Shown in pieces: positions 53,693 through 62,500 of a stretch of DNA of 64,000 nt (position 1 is its first letter; each line of letters opens with the position of its first letter). The DNA is taken from assembly GCF_050306235.1 (NCBI RefSeq), contig NZ_JBLWFH010000004.1:1-64000 (forward strand), written 5' to 3'. The notes beneath the pieces are model-generated. The model did no database searches. It was not told where the DNA came from and was given only the letters and a program-made list of their open reading frames with translations. A program made the translations under genes and the position numbers. The DNA comes from Glaciecola sp947496235 (lineage in GTDB: Bacteria; Pseudomonadota; Gammaproteobacteria; Enterobacterales; Alteromonadaceae).

Positions 53693-53847
53693 AATCATCC
53701 TCCACGTAAAAACAGACAATATTTTATCACATCAAAATATATTCCACACTGTACTTGGGAATAGCTGGCAAAAAAATTCAAATTTACAGGAACTATTGTA
53801 ATCTAACGCTTTACCCCCACACTATAGAAATAATATAAACATCGACT

Positions 53848-54792
53848 ATGGAAACATTAATGCGAGATTTTATTGCTGAATTGACGTCATTACGCGCAAT
53901 TCGAGTCAGTGGTGAAGAAAGTGCCAAATACCTGCATGGTCAACTTACGGTGAATACTGAACAATGGGAACCTAGACAAAGCAGGTTGACTGCCCATTGC
54001 GATTTTAAAGGAAAAATGTGGCAGCAAAGTTATCTGCAAAAATTTCAAAATGATTTTCTAATGATTGGTCATCATCAAGGTGCAGATGCATCCATAGAAC
54101 AACTCAAAAAGTATGGTGTATTTGCCAAGGTTGATATCACCATCGCCGAGGATCTTTTTTTGGTGGGCGCTTCGGGAGAACAAGCTGAGAAAACATTAAG
54201 AAACCTGTTTTCCAAATTACCAACAAAACATCTAGAAACAGTTGAAGAATCTGTAGGCTCTATCACCCTAATAGACATTTCTCAAGCCCGCTACCTTTGT
54301 GTATTCACACATCAAGGTAAGCAAGTGATAGATGATGCTATGTCTACTGCCTATGCCCCTGAAGCCTATTTCGATTATTTAGAAATATCAGATTGCATTG
54401 GTAATGTGCAACAAGCCACTTGCAATGAATATGTACCTCAAATGTTTAATTTGCAGCTACTCAATGGCATTGATTTCAATAAAGGTTGTTATATGGGGCA
54501 AGAGGTAGTTGCACGAACTAAGTTCCTTGGTAAAAACAAACGAGCATTATTTCTATTAGAGGCTGATCAGGTACTAGAGAATCTTAATGCTGGCGATACA
54601 TTAGAAAAGCAAATAGGCGATAACTGGCGACGCAGTGGTACACTTATAAGGTCTGCCGTAGATGACAGCACAACAAGGGTGCTGGCAGTCTTGCCAAATG
54701 ACACTGAGTATTCAGATGTGTTACGCTTAAAAGATAGCGAGGTAACCTTCACTGTATTACCTCATCCATACGAATTTTCCAACAACGCCTAA
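53848..54792 (+). CDS. ygfZ: tRNA-modifying protein YgfZ (folate-binding Fe-S assembly factor)
   Basis: Folate-binding protein that helps several iron-sulfur enzymes, including the MiaB tRNA modifier. The signature KGCYMGQEVVAR is present at about residue 212, with KRALF after it. 314 residues, near E. coli 326. The ATG at 53860 with GGAA before it is a possible alternative start. Confidence 0.95.
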   Translation: METLMRDFIAELTSLRAIRVSGEESAKYLHGQLTVNTEQWEPRQSRLTAHCDFKGKMWQQSYLQKFQNDFLMIGHHQGADASIEQLKKYGVFAKVDITIAEDLFLVGASGEQAEKTLRNLFSKLPTKHLETVEESVGSITLIDISQARYLCVFTHQGKQVIDDAMSTAYAPEAYFDYLEISDCIGNVQQATCNEYVPQMFNLQLLNGIDFNKGCYMGQEVVARTKFLGKNKRALFLLEADQVLENLNAGDTLEKQIGDNWRRSGTLIRSAVDDSTTRVLAVLPNDTEYSDVLRLKDSEVTFTVLPHPYEFSNNA

Positions 54793-54807
54793 GGTATAGG
54801 ATTTTTA

Positions 54808-55287
54808 ATGCAAATAGCGAACAATCATGTTGTTATCATCCATTACTCAGTAAAGACTGATAAAGGTGAAGAAATCGATTCGTCTGTGAATCAAGAACCA
54901 CTCGCCTTTATTCAAGGCAGTAATTATATGATTCCTGGTTTAGAAGAAGCGCTTTATGACAAAGTTGCTGGAGACGAGTTTTCAGTGACTATAGCGCCAG
55001 ATAAAGCATACGGAAATAGAAACGAAAATTTAGTGCAAAGAGTTCCTATCAGTATGTTTGAAGGAATGGACGTAGAAGTAGGAATGAGCTTCAGAGCAAC
55101 GACAGATCATGGTGAACAATCTGTGACTATTGTTGATAAGGATGCCGAGTCAGTTACTGTAGACGGTAACCATCCTTTAGCGGACAAAACCTTGGTGTTC
55201 GATGTAAAAATCGAGGACGTTAGGCCTGCAACTGAAGAAGAATTAGCACATGGACACGTCCATGGTGTTGGTGGCTGTAACCATTAA
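54808..55287 (+). CDS. slyD: FKBP-type peptidyl-prolyl isomerase SlyD
   Basis: Cytoplasmic prolyl isomerase and chaperone. FKBP core with inserted IF (chaperone) domain (NENLVQRVP) and VDGNHPLADKTLVFDV, then EEELAHGHVHG. 159 residues. The His/Cys-rich metal-binding tail of E. coli SlyD is almost gone, reduced to HGHVHGVGGCNH, so a role in nickel delivery may be weak. RBS AGGA. It sits 15 bases after ygfZ. Confidence 0.95.
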   Translation: MQIANNHVVIIHYSVKTDKGEEIDSSVNQEPLAFIQGSNYMIPGLEEALYDKVAGDEFSVTIAPDKAYGNRNENLVQRVPISMFEGMDVEVGMSFRATTDHGEQSVTIVDKDAESVTVDGNHPLADKTLVFDVKIEDVRPATEEELAHGHVHGVGGCNH

Positions 55288-55302
55288 GCCCAACGACAAT
55301 TA

Positions 55303-55336
55303 AAAACAGCGATTGGCATCGTCCAATCGCTGTTTT
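55303..55336. terminator. Bidirectional terminator between slyD and glnB
   Basis: 14-bp stem AAAACAGCGATTGG/CCAATCGCTGTTTT with loop CATCGT between the convergent stops. Confidence 0.9.
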
Positions 55337-55340
55337 CCAA

Positions 55341-55682
55341 TCAATCTAAAGCCTCGTCATTTTCTTCACCTGTACGGATACGAATGGCTCGCTGTACATC
55401 AACGACAAAGATTTTTCCATCACCGATTTGCCCAGTGTTTGCACAATCTTTTATGATTTCAATAATGCGTTCAACTTGCTCATCTGCAACTACAAGCTCA
55501 ATCTTTAACTTAGGAATAAAATCGACTTGGTATTCAGCACCACGGTAAAGCTCTGTATGCCCTTTTTGTCTTCCAAAACCACGCACTTCAGTAACTGTCA
55601 TACCCGTAATATGCGCGGCGGATAAACCTTCTCTCACGTCGTCTAGTTTAAATGGTTTTATTATTGCTTCTATTTTTTTCAT
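55341..55682 (-). CDS. glnB: Nitrogen regulatory protein P-II
   Basis: Trimeric signal protein for nitrogen and carbon status. 113 residues with the T-loop uridylylation Tyr in GHTELYRGAEY, GDGKIFV and the C-terminal RIRTGE motif. It follows nadE by two bases, an unusual pairing discussed below. Confidence 0.96.
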   Translation of the reverse strand: MKKIEAIIKPFKLDDVREGLSAAHITGMTVTEVRGFGRQKGHTELYRGAEYQVDFIPKLKIELVVADEQVERIIEIIKDCANTGQIGDGKIFVVDVQRAIRIRTGEENDEALD

Positions 55683-55684
55683 AA

Positions 55685-56515
55685 CTAATCGTAAATTGTT
55701 GGTATAGGTAAGCGTTTATGTTGAGTACGAGTGTAGATATCAATTAATTTTTTATCAACTTGCTTATCGAAGTTTTTGCCTTCTAAGAAGTCATCTATTT
55801 GCTCGTATGTTAAGCCCAATGAATCTTCATCAGCTAATTGCGGATTTAAGCTCTCCAAATCTGCTGTAGGCGCTTTGTGGACAATTTTCGCAGGCGCACC
55901 TAAGAATAATGCTACTTGGCGTACCTGCCTTTTGCTAAGACCAAACAAGGGAGCAAGATCACAGGCTCCGTCGCCAAATTTAGTGTAAAAACCCGTGATA
56001 TTTTCAGCCGAATGATCTGTGCCTAAGACCAAACCTTTAGTCAATCCTGCAATATCAAATTGAATAGCCATGCGAGTTCTCGCCTTGGTATTGCCTTTTA
56101 CAAAATCATCAGCGTGTGGTGACACATTATAGCCACCAGCTTGTTTTAAAGCATCAACAGCCACTTGGTGAATAGCGTCGGCGCCTGGTTTTACATTAGT
56201 GGTTAAACTCATGCTAGGCTGAATAAAATCAAGACTTAATTGCGCATCCTCCTCATCCGCTTGTGTATCGTAAGGCAAACGAACCGCAATAAATTGATAT
56301 TCTTCAGTCGCTTTTTCTTGGTTAAGTTGTTCAATCGCTAATTGTGCTAATTTGCCCAAAGTACAAGAGTCGATTCCACCGCTAATGCCTAACACTAGCG
56401 TTTTTAATCCTGAAGCGATTAACTGTTTTTTTATAAACGCCACGCGCTTTTCAACTTCATGGGCAGGATCAATAGAAGGAAGCACCTTCATCTCAGCAAT
56501 AATTTTATCTTTCAT
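55685..56515 (-). CDS. nadE: NH3-dependent NAD synthetase
   Basis: Last step of NAD synthesis, using ammonia. ATP-pyrophosphatase P-loop SGGIDS near residue 45 and GTDHSAE, FTKFGDGACDLAPL in the C-terminal half. 276 residues, the short ammonia-using type (no glutaminase domain). With nadB it supplies NAD. Confidence 0.96.
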   Translation of the reverse strand: MKDKIIAEMKVLPSIDPAHEVEKRVAFIKKQLIASGLKTLVLGISGGIDSCTLGKLAQLAIEQLNQEKATEEYQFIAVRLPYDTQADEEDAQLSLDFIQPSMSLTTNVKPGADAIHQVAVDALKQAGGYNVSPHADDFVKGNTKARTRMAIQFDIAGLTKGLVLGTDHSAENITGFYTKFGDGACDLAPLFGLSKRQVRQVALFLGAPAKIVHKAPTADLESLNPQLADEDSLGLTYEQIDDFLEGKNFDKQVDKKLIDIYTRTQHKRLPIPTIYD

Positions 56516-56638
56516 TATTTTTTCTTATCAATGTCTTATTAGATGAGGGTATAAATTCTGCTAATAGGCAGGTTGAAGATATACCCAAGTTGTCCGATAA
56601 CTTAGTTATAGTGTACTCGCTAGCAGAAGGGGTTTGAA

Positions 56639-57208
56639 GTGTTAAGTGAGTTAAGAACAGAAAAACGACAATTAGGTGTAACATTGCTGGAAATGCTAAT
56701 TACTTTAGCTATTGCCGCAATATTATTGACTGTTGTAGCTCCTAATGCGCAGCTGATTGTCAAGAAAAACCGTATCGCCGCAACTATCAACCAAACCAGT
56801 GGCGCCTTTCAATTCGCGCGTTTCTCTGCCATAGATCAACAAGCTGTTAGTGTTATTTGCCCCTCTTCTGATTTTGCGACTTGTGACAATACGAATTGGG
56901 ATTTACCAAAAATTGTGTTTATTGATAGCAATTTGAACGGCAATCGTGATTCTACAGAAGCATTGCTATTTACCACAGATGCAGTAGATACATCGAACAA
57001 TTTAACAGGTCCAAATATAACTATTGCCTTTGATGCATCAGGTTCAGCGAGTCTAGCTACCAATCTTCTTTTGTGTACAGAAGATAATGATGCAACCTTA
57101 GCTAGAGAGTTACGTATCAGTTTTCAAGGTAGAATCAAACTAAGTGAAGACAGCGATAACGATGATGTTCACGAGGATAGCTCTGGCGATCCCCTAAGCT
57201 GTAGTTAA
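56639..57208 (+). CDS. fimT: Type IV pilus minor pseudopilin, FimT/GspH-like (first of two)
   Basis: A prepilin of 189 residues with a short leader and the processing site RQLGVTLLEMLITLAI (cleavage after Gly, Glu at +5). The rest has the GspH/FimT fold. Start is GTG at 56639 with AAGGGG upstream. Two EF-hand-like loops: DSNLNGNRDSTE (about residue 96) and DSDNDDVHE near the C-terminus. It is followed by a paralogue. Confidence 0.88.
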   Translation: MLSELRTEKRQLGVTLLEMLITLAIAAILLTVVAPNAQLIVKKNRIAATINQTSGAFQFARFSAIDQQAVSVICPSSDFATCDNTNWDLPKIVFIDSNLNGNRDSTEALLFTTDAVDTSNNLTGPNITIAFDASGSASLATNLLLCTEDNDATLARELRISFQGRIKLSEDSDNDDVHEDSSGDPLSCS

Positions 57209-57286
57209 ATTCTGATCTAACGAACAGTATTTTACATTACTCCATCACTTCATACTTAGGTTTACGCTTAAGAATGGAGAAAAACT

Positions 57287-57832
57287 TTGCGGCATCAACG
57301 TGGTGTGACTTTATTAGAACTAGTAATGGTAATTTCAATTGCCAGTAGCCTCTATTTTTTTGCTATTCCTGGCATTCAAACAATAATTTTAAAAGCAAAA
57401 ATCATTAGTGCAGTAAACCAAATGAGTGGTCTTTTACAATTTGCTCGATTTAGTGCCATTAATAACAATATCAACTCTGTTGTCTGTCCCACAATTAACC
57501 TTAAAGACTGTCAATATAATGATTGGACATCGATGATAATGACGTTTCCTGATAAAGATTTTGATGGCTATAGAGATGACGATGAAGATTTACTGAGAGT
57601 TATTCAAGCATCTGATGATCAATTAATTAGAACAGGACCCAGCAGAGCCATAAGATTTCATAGTATTGGCGACTTATCTTCGCCTTCAAGTATCAGAATT
57701 TGTACCTCTAAAGATCAGCAAACTATGTCTAGAGGAATTTATTTAAGTCTACAAGGGCGCGTACGATTGAGCACAGATGCGAATAAAGATGGGATACATG
57801 AAAATGGCAACCAAATAATCAACTGCGGTTAG
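57287..57832 (+). CDS. Type IV pilus minor pseudopilin, FimT/GspH-like (second of two)
   Basis: A 181-residue prepilin with a minimal leader and site RGVTLLELVMVISI. It shares with the preceding gene the QFARFSAI stretch after the helix and the LQGRVRLS stretch near the C-terminus. The loop DKDFDGYRDDDE is a full EF-hand pattern (D1, D3, D5, G6, D9, E12), and DANKDGIHE is a second. The start is TTG at 57287 with GGAG upstream. The stop abuts the opposite GGDEF gene. Confidence 0.85.
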   Translation: MRHQRGVTLLELVMVISIASSLYFFAIPGIQTIILKAKIISAVNQMSGLLQFARFSAINNNINSVVCPTINLKDCQYNDWTSMIMTFPDKDFDGYRDDDEDLLRVIQASDDQLIRTGPSRAIRFHSIGDLSSPSSIRICTSKDQQTMSRGIYLSLQGRVRLSTDANKDGIHENGNQIINCG

Positions 57833-58987
57833 TTAGTCTACAAACACGCTTTGATTTCGACCATTGCGCTTAGCCTTATAAAGCGCCTCGTCCGCCCTAT
57901 CGTAAATTTCTAGCCAATCATGATCAGAGTGTTGCATTTTGGCGAGGCCAATACTGACAGTGATTGTCACCTGCTCGTTCTTAAAGTTTACTTCAGTAGA
58001 GGAAACTAATTCAGTAATTCGATTTACAATCCTTTGCACTTCTAGCACTGTGGTGTTACCAAAAATAATCACAAATTCATCACCGCCTATTCTAAAGTGA
58101 TTATCATAATCTCTAGTTAACTCACTTATTTTATGACACATTTTTTGAATAACTTTATCTCCTACTAAATGCCCCTTACTGTCATTCACATTTTTGAAAT
58201 TATCAATATCAATACACACGAAAACTAATTCATTGTGCTCTCTACGGGCTCTCTCGAATTCAGCTTTAGCAATCTTATGCAGAGCATGACGATTCAACCA
58301 GCCAGTCAGATTATCGGTAATAGATAACTGTTGTAATGCGATTTCTTTTTCCCATTGAATGAGAGTTACGAATCCGATAGTCATTAAAAAAATAAAACCA
58401 ATTACTGATAAGCTTCCAGAAGTTTGCATAAAATCCTGTCCCAGCAAACTCAATAAATCGATGTTTATGAAAGTTGACAGTGGTCGAATAAGGATGAGAA
58501 GAGAGAATATGCTAAGCACACTAATTAACGGCCAATAGGCTTTTTTTAATTCAGTATTCTTCGCTTTGTACAGGGTAAAAATACTCAATACATTAAACCC
58601 TATAACAATCGGAAAAGTTAATAGTACTCTGTAGTCGTATGATTGATTGATAGAGGGAATCCAACTTATAAACAAAACACTTAGCACCACGGCAGCCACT
58701 GACAGTATTGCCGACCTATGTTTAACATGGCGCCGAATCCCGCTGTAAATAAAGCCGAATGCTGCGACAAAAAGCACGTTACCTATACTAGGAAAGAAGA
58801 TGGTGGGCGTTTCAATGAGGTAAATAAAAACAATGCCCATAAAATTGGACAAGGTAAAACATAACCCGGCGAAGGACCAGTCAACAAGACACCTCTCATC
58901 TGGCGTTGTAAGAAAGGTAGCCACCATTGTCAGTGTCATAATAAAACTGACAAGTCCATTGCACACAAGAAGTGTATAAGAGTCCAT
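57833..58987 (-). CDS. Diguanylate cyclase with membrane domain
   Basis: A 384-residue protein that would make c-di-GMP. About six to seven membrane helices occupy residues 5-205, and the GGDEF domain (about 215-380) keeps the active-site RIGGDEF and the SIGLA motif. No inhibitory RxxD pair is evident to me. It lies between the two parts of the pilin region. Its product is the ligand of PilZ proteins such as the one at 36756-39221, though no link is shown. Confidence 0.92.
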   Translation of the reverse strand: MDSYTLLVCNGLVSFIMTLTMVATFLTTPDERCLVDWSFAGLCFTLSNFMGIVFIYLIETPTIFFPSIGNVLFVAAFGFIYSGIRRHVKHRSAILSVAAVVLSVLFISWIPSINQSYDYRVLLTFPIVIGFNVLSIFTLYKAKNTELKKAYWPLISVLSIFSLLILIRPLSTFINIDLLSLLGQDFMQTSGSLSVIGFIFLMTIGFVTLIQWEKEIALQQLSITDNLTGWLNRHALHKIAKAEFERARREHNELVFVCIDIDNFKNVNDSKGHLVGDKVIQKMCHKISELTRDYDNHFRIGGDEFVIIFGNTTVLEVQRIVNRITELVSSTEVNFKNEQVTITVSIGLAKMQHSDHDWLEIYDRADEALYKAKRNGRNQSVFVD

Positions 58988-59096
58988 TCATTAATTCCGA
59001 AATTTGTTCCTAGGGGTTGGCGATCTGTCTTAAAGTAGATCCGTCCTTTTGTTTATTCTACTTCAAGCCTAGCCCTTAACTCAACCTTAGGCGCAC

Positions 59097-59567
59097 TTAA
59101 CAACTCCAGCAATATTCCGTACTTTCAATGGTGCCATTGTTGTTCTTATCCCAAGCTTTTCTGCCATCACTAAAATAATAAAGGGCGCCAGAATCTTCCA
59201 CAACAGTATCATCTACTGGGGTTGCTTTTAACTGGAATGTTTGTCCGGCTGTGTCCACAGCGTTTATCGTCAATGTATAAGCTTTGTTTGCCGCAGGTTC
59301 AGATGAAGGTGAATGGGAGGCAAAAATAGCAGGTGTTCCCGTATTTGCCCCAGCTGAGGCCGCGCCTTTGTAGGTAAAGGTTGAAGCATTATGCCTTTCC
59401 ATGGCACTGGCAAACGCCATCAAATCAGACTGCACCGTACTTCTAGAACTTGAAGCCATTGAACTTTTGTAACTTGGATACGCCACTGCGGCAATAATAC
59501 CGATTATGGCGACCACTATCATAAGCTCAATGAGCGTAAAGCCTACAGTATGTTTTTTAGTGTTCAT
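59097..59567 (-). CDS. pilE: Minor type IV pilin PilE-like
   Basis: 156-residue prepilin: leader then GFTLIELMIVVAIIGIIAAVAYPSY, cleavage after Gly, Glu at +5. The C-terminal part has an EF-hand-like loop DKNNNGTIESTE followed by two Cys (CWSC). It is last in the pilX-pilY1-pilE group. The ATG at 59567 is chosen over a TTG one codon earlier; GGAAGG lies upstream. Confidence 0.9.
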   Translation of the reverse strand: MNTKKHTVGFTLIELMIVVAIIGIIAAVAYPSYKSSMASSSRSTVQSDLMAFASAMERHNASTFTYKGAASAGANTGTPAIFASHSPSSEPAANKAYTLTINAVDTAGQTFQLKATPVDDTVVEDSGALYYFSDGRKAWDKNNNGTIESTEYCWSC

Positions 59568-59589
59568 CAAATGCCTTCCTTACTATAAT

Positions 59590-62500
59590 TTATTGATTTT
59601 CGACTTCAGTTTGCCAAGTGTCTTTTTGCACTCGTTCGAACCGCCCATAAATGTTTTGAGCCAGACATTCAAAGGCTGTCCCGCAAGCCTCCTCATTGCC
59701 ATCTTCATCTACTGTGATAACTGCACTGACACATTCTGCGCCTAAACACACCACAGGTTTGATGATATTTTCGATCAGAATTTTGGTGTCTGGGGCTATA
59801 CCAGTTTGCGCTAATTGTGCAGATCTATCTTGATGCTCTTCTACACCATTTTGATTTAAATCTGTGACAGAATTCGCATTAAACAAGTTAACTAAATAAG
59901 CTCTACTGTTACCTGTTGGCGGTGCACATAAACTATCGCTGGCTGATGCTGGTAAATAGGTAGTAAAAAATACCTTGTAGTCTATGATCAGTGGGGACGA
60001 CAATACTTTCTCTCCTCCACTAGACAGTTTAATTCGCCAACCATTCTTTGATGCAAAAGTACTGGCAGCTAGATCTCTTTCCGTTTCATCTGAAGAGGTG
60101 AGTAAGTGAGCAGTCGCATCGTATAAATCATCAACAACATAAGGTGTGCTTGGGAATACAAACTTACCATACTCATCTTGCTGGTAAACACCTTCATCCT
60201 TGATCATGAAGAAATAATCTTGAATTGTAGAGTTCAGAGGACCCGCTCTAAAACCAGAACCCAACGCCACTGCATAGTATCGTTCGTCGCCTAAGCTGAT
60301 CTCAGACACGTCTGGCGCATAATAAAAACGTCTGTTTTCTTCGGCACTGTCTCCACCCAATTGAGCTACTAATCCGCCTTTGACGAGATCAGTGGTCGAC
60401 TCACCGTTGTATATGTCGAAGCGAAACAATTGCCCCCCCATATCAGCAGCATATAGATGATCAGCTAAACCATCAAAATCTCTATCAATTACCGCTATTC
60501 GAGCAGGGATGCTATATTCCATGTGGGGCAGCGTTAAGGTAGCCGCGGCATTGCTTGCTGACCATAATAAATCACCATTATTTGCATCAACAATGAATAC
60601 ACTATTACCGATAGTGTCATCGGAGCGAACAGCCTTGGCGTCCTGATTTTCATCATAACCTCCGCCTATGATCATGACATCTTTTACAGTGCCACCAATG
60701 TTTATTTTGGTAATGATTGGTCGTGACCATGTTTGACCTAGATTTGCGAAATCACCTACCCCGCCATCAATTTTATAAACAAATTTTGGATTTAGTTTTT
60801 CGGTTACGTCAAACACATAATAATTATTACCGCCTCGACGCTGACCTATATATAGCCAAACCTTGTCGTCGAAATGGCGAAGTACCATATCTCCATCCAA
60901 GCCATACAAATGGGTGAATGATGAACTATCTCTGTAAAAATCGTATAAGTTAGCTAATAGTTCTCGCGGAATAATGGCAAAATTCTCTTCCCCTGTAGCC
61001 GCATCGAACGAATGTAAGAATCCATGGTTAGTTGCCACAAAAATCGCACTGTCATTCGCCGAATAGTTGACTATGATAGGCTGAGAATGAATGGGATCTC
61101 CCATCATCATATTGATGTCAGTCGTTAAACCATCATTATCTTCATCATGCACATCAACGCCTCTTGCCCATTTTAAGACTTCTGAGCGCAAAGTAGCCGA
61201 ATCAGGTAAAGTATCAACCGCTAAATCTTCAGCTGTGATAGTAGTGTTCCCTTCCTCAACTTTGTTAAGTGTGGTAAAAATAGTGCCAGCGGAGTCGCCA
61301 AAGGTATACACATTACGTACCAGATCAAGACGACTGATCGCGCCCCCTTGTCTTACATCGTTGCCATCGGCAAGAGGAGACCAAAAACTATGAGAATTCT
61401 CTGAGAAGAATCCAGTACCAGAATCTACCGCATTGAGGTTGTTTTTGTCTTTCACCACATCGCCTTCAATGCGATATTTTTTCAAATTACCCGGCCATAC
61501 TGTGCCTTCAGAAGGTTTAAATAACGCAAAATACAATTCATCTCTATGGGTTAGTCGGTTTAACTGGTTTACCGCAACTCCCGGAGAAACAAAGGTAGTA
61601 TTAACATCTTTAACTTGTCGTAAAATCGTCTCAAAAGCTTCAAGTAAAGCAGCACTGTCACTCGCGGTGTAAAAACCACCACCACTTTGTAACGCTATTT
61701 GATTCAAGAAATTATTGGCCGTCGCATTGGCAGCAAATCCAATGGTGTGGGTTATAATTCTAGCATCTATAACTGACTCTCCGGCATCGGCGATATTACG
61801 CACTAAATCAAGTCCGCATTTTTCACCACCGCTACCAGAACAACTTTCACCTAACAGAGCTTCAATTTCTGACACACTATGGTTGTTGTTGGCTTCACCA
61901 TCAGACAGTAAAACAATATGATTATTGACCTGACACTGTAAATCTTGAATGGGTGAGATGTAGGTTGCTCCCGCAGGGATGTATTCATTCACACAATCAT
62001 TAGAGTTTAGATTATCATCTGTACAACCGGTGGGACGTACGGAATCCGCGCCGATGTAGGAAGATCTATGACTTACGCGAGTTGCGCGCCGTACGGAATA
62101 TGAAGTACTACTTTCACCGCGTTTGCGACCGTAATACACGTCTCTACCACCATAATACATAGTAGCTTCGTATAAAGTATCCACTATTGGCGTGTAACCA
62201 TTTGCACTTAGCTCATCAACTTTGCCGATCAAATGTTGCCTTACGGTAGAGGTAGTGCCAGGGGTTGCATTTCCTTCGTATTCTATGACCAATCTTACTG
62301 CACCTGATGGCTTACCATTATACGAATACGCACCCCGCTTAGCATAACTGAAGTTCGACATCACAAACATCATATCGTTGTTGGGCTGCCAGCCTGGACG
62401 ATTGACAATCTCTTGCACTATGCTTGTAACAGGCGGACTTTGGTAATCATTATTACGATACCAATTGGGAATATTACTCCAAGAGACCGAAGCTGCTGTT

